From contig CAJFCJ010000097.1 in NCBI GenBank assembly GCA_904063045.1, positions 1 to 42,537 on the forward strand: a stretch of 42,537 nucleotides of DNA, written 5' to 3'. This document shows, piece by piece, positions 30,112-42,537 of the stretch. The notes under the pieces are model-generated. The model did no database searches. It saw only the letters and a program-made list of their open reading frames with translations, and had not been told where the DNA came from. How positions within the stretch are numbered: position 1 is the stretch's first letter; each line of letters begins with the position of its first letter. Position numbers and translations under genes: made by a program. This stretch comes from Dimorphilus gyrociliatus (lineage: Eukaryota; Annelida; Polychaeta; Dinophilidae).

Positions 30112-30870
30112 GTTGTTAAATCCTACTTAACACATTTAATTAATTGTGAAAGTCTTTTAGTATTTGAACATAACAATGTATATAATGTTGAATCTTTTTG
30201 ACAATCCCTGAAGTAACCTTATAACCACTGTTTAAAACCATTTAATTAAGACAGATGTTCAAGAATGATGGTTAAAACCACAGTTAAAACCACTACAAAA
30301 ATATAAGTAGCTTTTCAAAAAGATCTCTCACAATCAATTAGCATTTTGTGTGGTCTATATCCATCCAAATTTCTAAAATAATCTCAAAATGGAGAACAAT
30401 TAATTGTTTTCAACATTAAAAAGCAGATATCTGAACTTGAAAGATTTTCTTATATATCCTATTATTATTAATTAAGAAAGGAAAGATTAATGGTACTTGT
30501 TTCATCTTTGCTTTTTAATTTTTGACAAATGCATCTATTGATACCAGTTGATAGAAAGGATCCCTCACGACCTTGAAATCTTAGATTTTGATAGAATTTC
30601 TAATTGCCTTGCTGTTGCAAAATTTGATATTTGATTGCTTTTCTCTCTGAAATTTTCTACAAGAAATTTGTCTGAAATGTCTATGGTTGATTATAATATT
30701 AAAATCTTTGCACTCTTTTAAACTGAGTGTATATTCTATCTATCTCTACCAGTGATATTTTAAAAGATTTAGAGATCAAACTGATTTTAAAACTTAAATA
30801 TTTTATAGGATGGATTGCTTAAAATGAAATGAAAATCCTTGTAATTCCAATCCAGTTTAAGGTAGGATAG
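30112..30870. other. 5' flank of the LRR gene, with dispersed repeat copy 2
   Basis: Positions 30178-30305 match 15567-15720 in the same orientation. No NACHT-like sequence is visible on the minus strand here. The rest is AT-rich and unassigned. Confidence 0.5.
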
Positions 30871-30876
30871 TTGGTA

Positions 30877-31110
30877 TGAAACAGTGAGGATTTATATACT
30901 TGAGGGTTTGTCTTTAGTATCCAATCACCACTTTACAGTTGGCAAACTCTCTAGCTTATATTTATCTTTAGAAACAGTATGTTACTAAGTTGAACACTTG
31001 GAGAAACTAATTAAATCATAGCTTGGCCAAACCTTAGACAAGCTAATCAATCACAACTTGGCCTAACCTTAAGCATGGCCAGCCAAGGTCTGTGTTTGGC
31101 CAAATATAAT
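30877..31110 (-). repeat. Penelope-associated repeat, second block
   Basis: Matches 25490-25700 in orientation and order: ATATACTTGAGGGTTTG-like start, ATCCAATCACCACTTTACAG, GGAAACTAATTAAATCATAG-like and CTTGGCCAAACCTTA. It is a solo copy with no RT or GIY-YIG part next to it. Confidence 0.7.
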
Positions 31111-31556
31111 TGTATTTCTGGATAAGTTGTACAGTAATACAACAACACAGACTGAACTGATATATATATATAAAGAATAGGGAGTAGGAAAAATTTAAGT
31201 GTTGAACTTCCTTCTGGAAAATTTCCTAAAATTCTTCTTTAAACACCTCCCACAACTTATCTCTATTTCTAAGTTGTCATATATTTGTGTTCAATCTTTA
31301 TTTATCCTATTGATATTACACTTGATTGATGTATAGACTCATTAACTCTAATTGAAATTAGCTCAGTTAACTGTCAATTATGCTTTTGTACTAAATGTTT
31401 GACTTTTTTCACTACTAAGCAATATTGTATACACAATACTATTACATATCTCATAACATTTGTGTACATTTTTCCATAAATGTTCTATTTTAGACTTCCA
31501 AAAGAATTTATTGAAGAAGAGCAATATAATAAATTATAAAGATACTTTGAAAATCT
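31111..31556. other. Gene-free AT-rich stretch
   Basis: A short TA dinucleotide tract lies at about 31159-31172. Nothing else I can support. Confidence 0.35.
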
Positions 31557-32620
31557 TTATAAGCATTTTCTATGTACAATGGTTGACTCACATTCGTCAT
31601 AATCACTGCGACTGATCCACATTTCTTTGAAAGTAGACAAAGATGCAATACTGGAAACTCCAATCCATACAGTATGTTTCCTTTCAGGCGGAGCAATGAC
31701 TTTAATAGTCATTAAACTTTCGGCTAAATCTGTTACTTCTTTATGGATTCTTTCAGAAATGCCTTCAAACATATGGTGCTACCTCAACTCAATTCAATGT
31801 TATCATATAATGTCTTTCTGTAGATAAAAGCCAAATGAATTGTTTATTAAGCTTTTTCAAAAATAGAAAAAAGAAATCACCTAATGTCAACATCACATTT
31901 CATTATGGAATTGTGAAGTGCTTCATGAATACCAGAAGCTTTCAATCCTAGAAGGGAAGGTTTGAATAGGGTTTCGGTACACCGAAATCTTTCATTTCCA
32001 ATTTTCATTACTTGTCCATTAGGCAATTTGTATGTCTTTTCAATCGATGAAGAGTTAGCACCACTTTGCATATCTTCATCAAAATCAATTGATACAAAGC
32101 CTAATTTTTCTTTAAGGTCATTTACAGTTTCTCTCTCAGCTGAAGAGTAACCCCTTTCAGCAAGAATTTTCGTTAAGTAGCCAGTCAAATCCATACCAGC
32201 AACATCAAGACGTAAAATGGCATGTTGAAGGGCCTACCCTTCCCAGACTGGAACAACATGAGAAACACCATAGCCAGAATCCAAATTTATGCCACTTGTT
32301 TTCCCTGAAGCATACAAGGAAAGAACAGATTGGTTGCCTTACATACATAAAGTTGGTCTTGAATGTTTCAAACATTATCTGCAAAAAGGTGAGAAGGAAA
32401 ATCTATTATTAAATGGCAAATAGTAGTCAGACAGTTTTGTTGAAATACTATGTCAGCAGAACATTGAGTCTGAAACCTAGCAATTTTAAAAAAATAATCA
32501 GCCTTCTTCAAGGTTTGTACCTATCTTCTACTAAATATTTATTTGGTATTATCTTACTTTTGTCATTTTTTCACGATTGGCTTTTGGGTTCAATGGGCAT
32601 TCTGTCAGCAGAAAGGGATA
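31557..32620 (-). pseudogene. Actin pseudogene with introns
   Basis: Minus strand, N- to C-terminal. FLLTECPLNPKANREKMTK ends near 32568 at a GTAAG donor. After an intron of about 190 bp, IMFETFKTNFMYV (about 32376), a frameshift, and [31 protein letters not shown] is followed by TAG where actin has Tyr, then [37 protein letters not shown] and [11 protein letters not shown] further intron (31881-31835) leads to a disrupted segment and then [19 protein letters not shown] and [10 protein letters not shown], ending STIVHRKCL. The conserved actin C-terminus (VHRKCF in living actins) is kept. The nucleotide-site segment DSGDG is changed to DSGYG. Stops and shifts show it is dead; introns show it is not a retrocopy. 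The N-terminal third is missing or unreadable. Confidence 0.88.
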
Positions 32621-33033
32621 CTAGAGATATCGTCCCTAATCATTCAAGCAAATCTCTTTCTGTCCCCTTGACCAGTGTAGTCGATGGTCATAACAACTAG
32701 GTTTGGCAATGTGCCAAACTTACATTAAGTTGCTATTTCACTGAGCTACATTTTGATTTTTTTAAATAAAAATAAAGATAGACTGAAGCACTAAATCAAT
32801 ATTAAAGTCTCTTTAATTATGTTTTATTGGATTTTCTTTTAGTTATTGTTAAATGCTGAATATATTGAATAATATAATCCCAAGTATAACAGACACCTTG
32901 ACAACTAGAAAAACTTATTGTAACTTGAATAGTAATTTTCTTCCTTCTTCTTTAAAGTGGAATTCCTATATGTAGCACTATAATCAATCACGAAACAAAC
33001 ACTAACCGATTACAGTTGAATTTAAAATTTAAC
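32621..33033. other. 5' flank of the large surface-protein gene
   Basis: AT-rich. The first 80 bp may be decayed actin sequence. No clear TATA box is placed. Confidence 0.35.
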
Positions 33034-36000
33034 ATGGCATCATTTTACTCTTCTGTTATCATTTTATTAATGACTATACAGTTGACAAGTTGCCTGGATT
33101 ATGATGAAACATTTAATGGTAAAGCTTTGACTATTCCTTCAGGATATCATAGAATTACAGGTGCTATTGTAAAACCATCATCACTGACTGTTGAACCAGG
33201 AGCACATATTACATTTTCTTCTCAATTCAATAAAATTATAATAGAAAATGGCGATGTGAAAATGAATGGATTAGAAAATCAACAAATTCGTATGAATGTT
33301 GAAGAAACACCAATAAAAGATGATTTTATTTTTGATTTTTCTGGAAACAGTAAGTAAAAAGTTAACATTGTTTTTTATTTCTTAACAAAATATTTAAAAT
33401 CAGAGGTTTTTCGGTTAAAATTCAAAGTTAATGATGAATACCTACTTCTATGCCATACTTTGAGCTTAAGACAAAGAGTAATACAAGTAATATTCCATTA
33501 CTAATAACTAAAAATGCTGGAAAGATTACAATTTAATTTTCATTTTTGTTTTCTTAGCTTGTAAAGAATGCTCTTGGAGTTAAATCTCTCATTGCGTATC
33601 ATTCAAATGCAATAGGAACTTGCCAAGAAATTCAATGTTCTACCAGTACAGTTGATATCAGGAATTGTAGGAGATATATAAGTAAAATTTTATTTAATTG
33701 AATGAATCAAACAATCAATTAAATCCATCAATCTCAACAGCAAATGCTCAAGTTAAGAGTCTTATCGTATTAAATTTCCAGCCAATTAACGATGGATTAA
33801 ACAACGGAATTCTGGTAAGAAATTCAAATAATGTGGCTATATCGAATGTAGAAAGTGAAAAGGCAGCATTCATCTTTGAAGATTCAAATATTGACCTATT
33901 TAGGTATGTATTATCAATTTAGTGAGCGAAAATATAGGTTATTGGGGTTTTTTTGTTTTTTTTCTTATACAGTAATATACAAATTCGAAATTCAACATCT
34001 AGAGATGCTGTTACAATGATAAATGATAAAAAGTCATATAATTACAATCTAAATTCAATTACACTGGAAAATAATTGGCAGGGTGTTTATATTCAATCCA
34101 AAAATAGATTTATGATTAACAATATAAAAACAGAAAGTATGAATTACCTAAATAAATAGATAACAAATTATCTTATCTCATATAACAGATAATAAGATTT
34201 CTATCATAAGAGTTGAAGAGCCACCTTCATCATTGATATACTCAGATGTATATATAGAAGATTTAACATGCAATATTTGCAATGACACTGTTCTCTCATA
34301 TCCAATCCATTCAAGGTCATATACTACAAAGCAGATAAGTAAAGTATGAAAAAGTTTTGAATAGATTTTTTTCTTAAAATAATAAAACTATAAAAAAAAA
34401 TATTTTTCAAGACGTTTATTGCTCGAGAAAATGAAGTTTTGGATATTCGATATCTTTGCTTCAATTCGGAAACTGAATGCAAAATTTATGATGGAAATGA
34501 ATTACTTTTTCGCAATATGAGATCATCATGTAAATCATTTATATCTCATAGTCGAAATGTTACACTTCAATGTACAATAACGCAAACATACTCGACCTTG
34601 AGAATCAATTCAATTTGGCAAGGTTTGCCATTATTTAATATATATTTATGAATACTACTCTTGTAAACATTGTGTTTCTTCATCATCTCTAATTTAGATA
34701 AAGACATCAGCATAATTTCTAATCTTCATTCATCTTTTGATCAGGGTACTCCTATAGCATTGTACTCTTCTCAAAACTTTAAGTTAGACAATATGAGATT
34801 GAGGAATTGCTTCATCAATGTCAAAATGCTATTTAGAACATTTACAATTGAATCCAGTTACTTTGAAGAATCCAGAATACAAATAACATCTTCTCAGTCA
34901 GCACCAACAAATTATAAAATTTCAATACGAAATAATACATTTTATTCAAAGAGTTCACAATATTCGTCTATATACAATACTGGTCTTCTCAAGATATCAA
35001 CAAGAGCTGAAATTGTGAATAATACATTTTTAGAAGTATGTTTTCTTTTTTTTTTTGGGTTTTTTATATTAATTATTAAATATTTTTATAACTCAGAAAC
35101 ATCACCTGCAAATATCTGGGATTGGAACTCATTTAAAAATTGAGAATAATTATTTGTCTAAAATAACCCTATCAATTAGTGATATCTATTTTACTGAGAT
35201 AAGAAATAATGAGTTTAATACTCATTATAATGGATATAATCATTTTATGAACATTTATACAAGCGATATAAAAAGAGGAAGTTATCTAATTGAATGTAAT
35301 AAAATAATTAATATATCTACAAGATTCCTAAGGTTTTATGAGCCTAGTGACCTACATTCGTATTTGGTTATCAGAAATAATACATTCATAAATGGCAATT
35401 ATGATACATTAACATCTTCAAGATCTGAGTTAATTGCAATATCTAACGTATTCAGATCTCAAGATATCTCTTTAAATTATCATTTATTTACTGATAATAA
35501 ATTTTTGAATATAAATCTTTGGTCATTTTTGACTGTTAATAATTTGCATTTGCAATTAATTTTGAATAATAATCAATTCATTAATTGTTCAGCAATAAGG
35601 AGTTTTATAAGAATTAATGATCAGCTGAGATATCTGAAAAATCAAATTGGAACAGTGAGTGTAAAAAATAATATTATTCAAAATTCTACTGCAATGAATG
35701 CTTTTGAAATTGTTGTTGGTAATTCAAATCTTAATTTTACTAATAATCTAGTTCAAAATTGTCAAATATATGGTGCAGTAGTGCAATTTAGATTTCTCCA
35801 TTCTGTTGATACATATCATCATATCATTGATAATCATTTTTTAAATAATATTGTCCATTCTACATTTAAACTGGGAGGAGAAATATTTCCATTGATATCA
35901 AGGAATATTATTGATAATGAAATGAGTATTTATGAGATTGAATGCAATTTTCTTTGTGGAACAAACAATGCTGATCATAATTGTCAATTGAATATGACTT

Positions 36001-39000
36001 ATAATTATATCAACACCAAAAATCCTTATACAAAACTATATGATAGAAATGAAAATGGTCTATTGGTAAAAGTTTTATTATCTCCAAGCTATTCGGATCC
36101 AGAATTGACAACTCTTAAGTATTTTGAAGAAGAAGAAAAAAATTCCAATATTCTTTGTGGATATCTTAATGGAAATCAAGAGTTGAGTGGCAATATTCTC
36201 ATTAAAGATACAACAGTAATTAATGGAGATTTAACAATATTACGTCACAATACCTTAATGATGTTTAATGCTGGAAAACAATTAATAATAACTGGATCTC
36301 TTTTCATTGATAATTCCAATGCAGAAATGGTTTATTTTAGTACTGTGAAACAGGAAAAAACAAAGTATATTCTAGATTCTAATGGCAACTTAAAAATTTC
36401 CGAGAATGATGAATTGAGAAATGTTAAATTCAATTTAACAGCAACAGCAATTAGTAATCAACAACTTTTTCATTTAAATAAAATGGTTTGTCAACATTTC
36501 AATCAACTCATAGATCCAGGCAAGTATACAATGGGATAATATATTTCAATCAATCAATCAATCAATCATAAGTATTAAACTGCCTGAATTACAGAATCAA
36601 GGCCATATGTAAGAACAAACACTGCTCTAACAACTGAATGGATACTTGATTGTTATAATGTTACACAATTAGCTCAGTGTAAAAATGTTTCCCAATCAAA
36701 TGCAGAAGTAATAATTACCTTTAGCTGCTCAACTTTAAAATTAAATGCAGCTATAGTAAGTTTAGAGGGCGCTACAAGCTATATAAAGAATAGTGTCTTC
36801 AATGGAGTTACTCTAAGTTTAATGTCTGCACAGGAAATCTTTGTAACAGAGTCCTATTTCTCATCATCTCAAATTGGTTTACAAATTGGTTCATTTAATA
36901 AACTTGACAATCTAGTGATATCCAATGTTTTGATAGAATCTATAAAAGAGGCTGGACTTGATTTAATTGGTTTATTCCATAGAATTTCAATTGAAAATAG
37001 CAGATTTAATGAAAATTTAAATTCAATTAAATTAACACAATTGAATTATCAACTCAAAATTGAAAAACTCCCTGTTGAATATTCAATCTATTCTCCAATT
37101 ACTTTTTGTACAATTGGAAAAGTTTTTCATTTGAAACATAAAATGCTATGGTTTGATTCTAATTGGTTTGACTTTTTTCGGGATGGATGCACTGCAAGTT
37201 TAATAATTCCATATGGTTTTATTTTTAAAATAAAGGTGTTATACGGATATATTTCAAATCAAGATATACAAATTTTCCCAAAGAATGGATCACCTTATTA
37301 TCTTCACTATTATAATCAAGTAAATATGAAAAAACTTGTAAACTATAACTTGAATACAAATTATACTTTTTTTGAACAGGATGAAATGTACATATATGAA
37401 AATGACATGAGAATACAATTGAATGGATATTATTACCCTCAACGAATGAAGATTCTCTTCTCTTTCATTGAAAGACCAGGTTCAGTTAATTTTATAATTG
37501 GAATGAAATAGGCTGATTTTTTTTTTTAATTCAGTAACCCTATGTACATTTGAGAAAAGTATATGTGATTGGATAATAAAATATTCGGCATCCAACTATT
37601 TACGAATCAATTTAAAAGAGACAAATTGTTTTGGAAGTCACAATAGAGTTCCACAGTTTTTTCAACATGCCATACTCTTCAAACATACATGCTGCCCAAT
37701 TCACACAGCTACTATTGTTCACAAAAAGCTTACCTATAACAAAAATTTCTGTTTTTTTCGATATTATTTTAATGGAAATGTGGCTTCAATGCAAATTATA
37801 GTTAAAAATAGTATAACACAATATGTTCAGCATGTTCCTGAAAGAATTACTCATTGGGGATTGGTAGATATTCCTATTCATAAAATGAGATATACAGAAT
37901 TTTCAATTGAAATTACAATTAATTTTGACGACTGTTTTGTATTTGCAAATCCAGAATTCGTTTATTGTGACAATGTTGACTACAGCATGGAATATCATAC
38001 TTCAAATAATTCATTTACTAAAGGTAAGGGTACTGATTTGAAGATTAATTATCAAACTTTGCAACATAAAAGTCATTTTCATTTTGAAAATTTAAATTTC
38101 TTATCAAACAAAAACTCTATAGACATTAAAACTAAACGCTCAACAATTTATATGAAAAATTTAAGCGTTAAAAATTCAATAAATACTGCAATAAATCTGC
38201 AATATTCACAAAATTTTTATATGATTGATGACAATTTGAAAGTATCATTAATTCAAAGTATTTTCTACAAAAATATTAATGGCACTTATCTCTTTCAAGT
38301 TGATAATATCAACAAACATGACCTTGGAATTTTTGTTAAGAAATCTATTTTTGAAAAATGTTCTAGTAATCTTCATTTAATAAAGATAACTAATGCTCAT
38401 TTGGATATGGATAAAAGTACATTATACAGAAATTATGCAAAAAAAGATTTACTCTTTCATTCATTAAGTGGAAATAATGGAATATTGACAATTACTCATA
38501 GTGTATTCAATGAAAATAGCATTTTGGAGAAGAAAGAATCAAAGATTATTTCTACATCTGCTCAAAGTATTAAAATTACTCAAAATGTTTTTAATGATGA
38601 TAAAGCTACTTTTCAAGTTGCTTGTCTTAATTTTTCAACTGCATCTTATTTAAATGATTGCACTAGAAATTGGTGGGGAAACACTGATTTATCAAATATA
38701 CATTTAAGAATTTATGATGGAAGACATGTTTCTAATCTAAAAAATCTTGATTATTCTAAAAGTCTTATCAATATCCCTGAAAATAATTACATCAGTTCAT
38801 TTTGTGGTTTAAATGGATGGAAAGATATTGAAAATTCTTGCTATTACTTTCATTTTGGACCATTAAACTATCAGAATGCTTCTCGATACTGTATCAATCA
38901 ATTTTCATATCTTTTATCAAAGCATCAATTAGAAATGAATGATGACATTAGACAAATACTTTCATATAGAGATTTCAATAATCAATTAAAGAGTACTGAT

Positions 39001-42000
39001 GTATGGGTATTAACAAATTCTCAACAGTTACAACAACAATCCAAAAATCATCATCCTTTTAAAAATGATATTATAAAACCTTTTGTTTGTAGGGAATTTA
39101 ATACATTTGCTTGTGTTAACAACTGTTTTAAAAATGGAATTTGTTTTAATGGAATATGCATTTGTGATTCTGGTTGGACTAAAATTGATTGTTCTCAATT
39201 TACATGTAAAAGTGTTGGATATTGTAGCAATCATGGCACATGTGTTGGTCCTAATTTTTGTCAATGTGATGCAGGATGGTATGGTAGAAGATGTTCAATA
39301 TCAAAATGTCCACGATATACAACTTGTAAACAATGCACACAAAAGGATGGTTGTGGATGGTGTGATACTACTCAAAGATGTATGCCCGGAACACCAAGTT
39401 TACCTTATAGATCATGTCCTGACTGGTTTTATTGGAATTGTCTAAGTGTAAAACCAAACTCTTGCTCCAATCAAATATTATCATTCAATTGTGAAAAACA
39501 TTATTGTTCTAATACTGCTGAAAAGGTATGTCAACAATGTATTGACATTCTGAATTGTTATCAAAGAACAAAGACTGGATGTAGAATTTGGAATGAACAG
39601 AAATGTCAAGATGGTTTTCCACATCCAGACTTGACCTCTGAGCAAAGATTTAATGACATTCAATTCAAAGACAACATTATTCAAATTCCAGATTCTTCAA
39701 CATTATATCAATGTGAAAATGATGAGAGATTTCACGATGATTTAAACAATGAACATGAAATATTTATAATAGAAGGAAGAAATAATACAGTCAACACTCC
39801 TGGAAATATTATAATAAGTAGAAAAAATATTGGAGTTCATCATAAGATCTTGAATAGTATGAAAGTTTTATCCAATTTTGAAATAATGGTTGTACATGAA
39901 ATAAATCCATTAGATATATTTAAATATGCTCACTTGAAAACAAATGGTAAATTTGATAATATTAAGGATGATAATATTATGAACTTGGCTCCATCCAGTG
40001 ATGAATTGTCAAGATTTCTTCAAAATTCAAATCAGCAGAGGAAGATAATTGATGATGATAAGGAAATTAATATAAAATGTTTAGGAGAGGAGTATCAGTA
40101 CAAAGGTCAATCTGTTTGGTCTTATCATATTATTCAAAAACAATTAAATCAATATGATAAAAAAGATATTGTCATTGTCAAAAATACTTTGGGTTTCCTT
40201 GAAAAAGTTACCAGCTCTTTTCAAACAATTGATAAAGATGTGTTCATAAAATCAACATTATTAGACTGTTCAAGTCATAATTTAAAAAATGAAGAATTTG
40301 ACAAAATACCAATTTATTCACCTCAATTATACTGTAGAGGAGAAAATATTCATCAGAGTCTATACTACTCACAAACTGATGATATTGTTGACATTGATAA
40401 AATCATTATTGGCCGGAAAGCATCTACTTCACTTGGTTATGTAATAAACACAAAGTCTTTGTTGAATGATTGGATAATGATAGAACTAATCAATTTAGGA
40501 TCATTGAACAATCTTATGGATGGCACTGATGTAAATTATAATGAGATTATAAAAAAAACTAATTCATTTGCAACAAATTCTGAAAAACTAGAACTTGCAA
40601 TTCAAGAGAATTTACCATCAGTTAAACTAAATGTAAGTACTTGATGAAATTACAAAAGATCAATAATAAAGAAAAATAGCTAACAAGTCTTTTAAATGTT
40701 CTTTTTTATCAGAATGAAAGGGCTAAGGTTTCAATTGTATCAAAGCATGCTTCTGCAATTCAAACAACATTGGAATTAAAAGTTTTTCCTCATTATGGTA
40801 TTAAATATTTAAAGACTTCTATGAATATAAATCATGATATTCACATCAATTATGATATTTCTGTTGAAAAAAAAACACCAATATTTGAGTATGAGCCTTT
40901 ACTTTTGAAAAAAGGAGGAAATTATCAATTTAGATTTGATATTAATGGTTTTAATTTTCTTGGAATAGTATCTACATCAGAGTTATCAATTGGATCATTA
41001 ACTCTTCAATCAAGAGAAAATTTTGTCTTTCAGTCTAATAACTGTGTACTTTCAAGTGTATCATATTGTTCCCTTTTGTTCCATGACAAAACTAAATTAG
41101 ACAATCATAGGACAAGAACTGAAAAGAAAAAGAATAATTGTAAATCAGCATTGAATGGAATAGGATATGGAAAAGTAACTATCCCATTTAGGTCTATTTT
41201 TTCTCTAAAATGGCCCCTTTATAAAAATCAGAAAAAATCTAAAATATTTAATGAAAACTTGAAATATTTTAGTAGAAAAGGTTCATGGAAATCTGTAAAT
41301 AACTGGCTTGCAAGTATAGTATCAAAATAATTATTATGAATATTTTACCTATAATTAATATTATGTAAACAGGTATAAACTTTCCAAAAATTTCTACAAG
41401 AACAAGCAATCAACTATTTATGAACATGGTCATAAATAAAGAAATAGAAATCAAGACAGGATACTCTGATGGAAACATTTGTTATGACACAAAAGCAAAT
41501 ACTGGTAGTGTTGTTTTGAGAGATGTCACAATTAGAGGGAAAATAGGATATTCTATTTTTGAAAAAGATATATTTTGTATCAATTGCATGAAAAAAGATT
41601 TTGTTCTATTTAGGTTGATTTTTTTGACATTACACTATTATATAAAAATGATTTTAAACATTTACAAAATTTCAGTCAATGTGGCAGTTATGAACGTAGA
41701 TTTAGAAGAAAGTATGACATTTGTAAATGTGGTCAATATGGAAATGACATCACAAATGGACTCTATAATAAGAAAAATAAACAATGTATGTGCCCTTGTA
41801 GATGTGAAAATGGAAAAAGGGAACATAGCTATATGTTTGAATCTGGAACTTGCCTATGTTGTCCTGATGGATCTGCAAAAAGTATTTCTGATATACATAC
41901 CTCTTGTCCGTGTACATGTCCTGATGGAACCTTATCAAGACTGATATTTGGGTTGTGTTCTTGCCAACCATGTCCAAAATGTTCCATAGATGGAGCTGAA

Positions 42001-42537
42001 AAAAGGTTGCCATCTGGTGAATGTATTTGTAGAAATCAATGTGGTATAAACAGTATCTGTGTACCTGAAAGGGAAGGAAAAGAGTGTGAACAACCAGTTT
42101 GCAGTCCTTCAAAAAATTGCAACAACCATGGTATTTGTAAGCCAGTTAGCAATTGTAAAGCAATATGCCAATGTTTTAGGCAATGGATGGGCATTGCCTG
42201 TGAAATTCGTAATCCAAGAGTAGCTTGGGGTGATCCCCATTTAGAAACACTAGATGGTAGAGCATTTGATTACTTTGGTATTGGTCAATTTTGGGGTTGT
42301 ATTTCACCATCCCTATCATATCAATATCGATTCTATGCTTATAAAACAACATCATTTATTGGAGCAATTGCTATTAAAATTGGAAATTCATCTATTTTAA
42401 CAGTGACTACTAAATTAAATGTTACAGCTGATGATTTTCCTTCTCTTAGATTGGATGGATCTCTTATTGACAACTTGAAAAGTAATCATTCATATAAGTT
42501 TGATAATGATACAATTCGTATAGACATTTCACCCAAG
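33034..42537 (+). CDS. Very large beta-helix / C-type lectin / EGF / PSI / VWD surface protein (Bark beetle-like), 3' end beyond window
   Basis: Start ATG 33034 gives a clear signal peptide (MASFYSSVIILLMTIQLTSC). My exon model is 33034-33349, 33580-33681 (start tentative), 33741-33903, 33973-34136, 34189-34343, 34412-34622, 34698-35035, 35097-36519, 36595-37479, 37535-40632, 40713-41313, 41373-41613 and 41676 to the edge. All junction phases agree, giving at least 2853 aa. In order: parallel beta-helix turns (IRNNTFING, FTDNKFLN, LNNNQFINCS, VKNNIIQNST, ITQNVFND) ending at an NWWGN motif near 1630; a C-type lectin-like domain about 1675-1775 (CGLNGWKDIENSCYYF); two EGF modules to about 1841 (CICDSGWTKIDC, CQCDAGWYGRRC); a PSI domain (DGCGWCD); a Cys-rich region from 2566; an EGF; and a VWD domain from about 2749 (WGDPHLETLDGRAFDYFG). 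This order up to PSI resembles Drosophila Bark beetle/Anakonda, a tricellular junction protein. The family link is inferred, and the VWD addition is notable. Confidence 0.85.
36520..36594 (+). other. Candidate GC-AG intron
   Basis: The exon ending GATCCAG is followed by GCAAGT, and the next exon begins after TTACAG at 36595. Only this GC donor leaves the one base needed to keep frame into SRPYVRTNTAL. The nearby GT (CAAGTATAC) gives the wrong phase. The intron also holds an (ATCA)n tract at 36549-36569. Confidence 0.7.

Noticed and set aside
32413-32700. Plus-strand 95-aa frame
   Set aside because: Antisense to the actin pseudogene, whose match is far stronger.
39028-39684. Overlapping frames on either strand inside the EGF/PSI exon
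   Set aside because: Shadows of the Cys-rich coding frame.

Overview
This window looks like nuclear DNA from an AT-rich invertebrate animal. The evidence is animal-type proteins (NACHT-LRR receptor, LDL-receptor class A and SRCR domains, C-type lectin, EGF, PSI and VWD modules, an actin relic), short GT-AG introns of about 50-80 bp in the best-resolved gene, and a heavy load of decayed transposons (Tc1-like, MULE with FLYWCH finger, Penelope-like with GIY-YIG). The phylum cannot be fixed from sequence alone. The standard genetic code fits.

Layout. 0-2 kb: degenerate repeats, a dead Tc1-like element and a repeat carrying CCCTAA units. 2.2-3.3 kb: an intronless orphan gene. 3.8-7.8 kb: a Tc1 N-terminal relic, an LRR scrap, a MULE transposase relic, a Penelope-type repeat and a dead NACHT fragment. 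8.8-10.4 kb: a complete but mutated Tc1-like element with terminal inverted repeats of about 185 bp. 10.5-14.0 kb: a minus-strand gene relic with SRCR-like and several LDLa domains. 14.4-15.4 kb: another Tc1 scrap and repeats. 15.8-17.6 kb: an intronless orphan with a membrane half and a duplicated Cys/His cluster. 19.0-22.7 kb: an intronless 1208-aa NACHT-LRR protein ending in a RING finger. 23.0-27.3 kb: a 120-bp MITE, a dead LRR fragment, a Penelope-like element with a nested repeat and a MULE scrap. 28.4-30.1 kb: an intronless minus-strand ORF made entirely of ten 57-residue LRR units like those of the NLR. 31.6-32.6 kb: an intron-containing actin pseudogene. 33.0 kb to the right edge: a gene of at least 13 exons for a very large secreted or cell-surface protein (beta-helix repeats, C-type lectin-like, EGF, PSI, Cys-rich, VWD) resembling the Bark beetle/Anakonda family with an added VWD domain.

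How it fits together. The NLR, the ten-unit LRR gene, the dead NACHT piece and the LRR scraps share one repeat design. They look like a local NLR family growing and decaying among transposons. The NLR carries sensing (LRR), switching (NACHT) and possibly ubiquitin-ligase (RING) parts on one chain, and a CARD-like N-terminus is possible. The two orphan genes are intronless like the NLR, which contrasts with the intron-rich gene at the right end.
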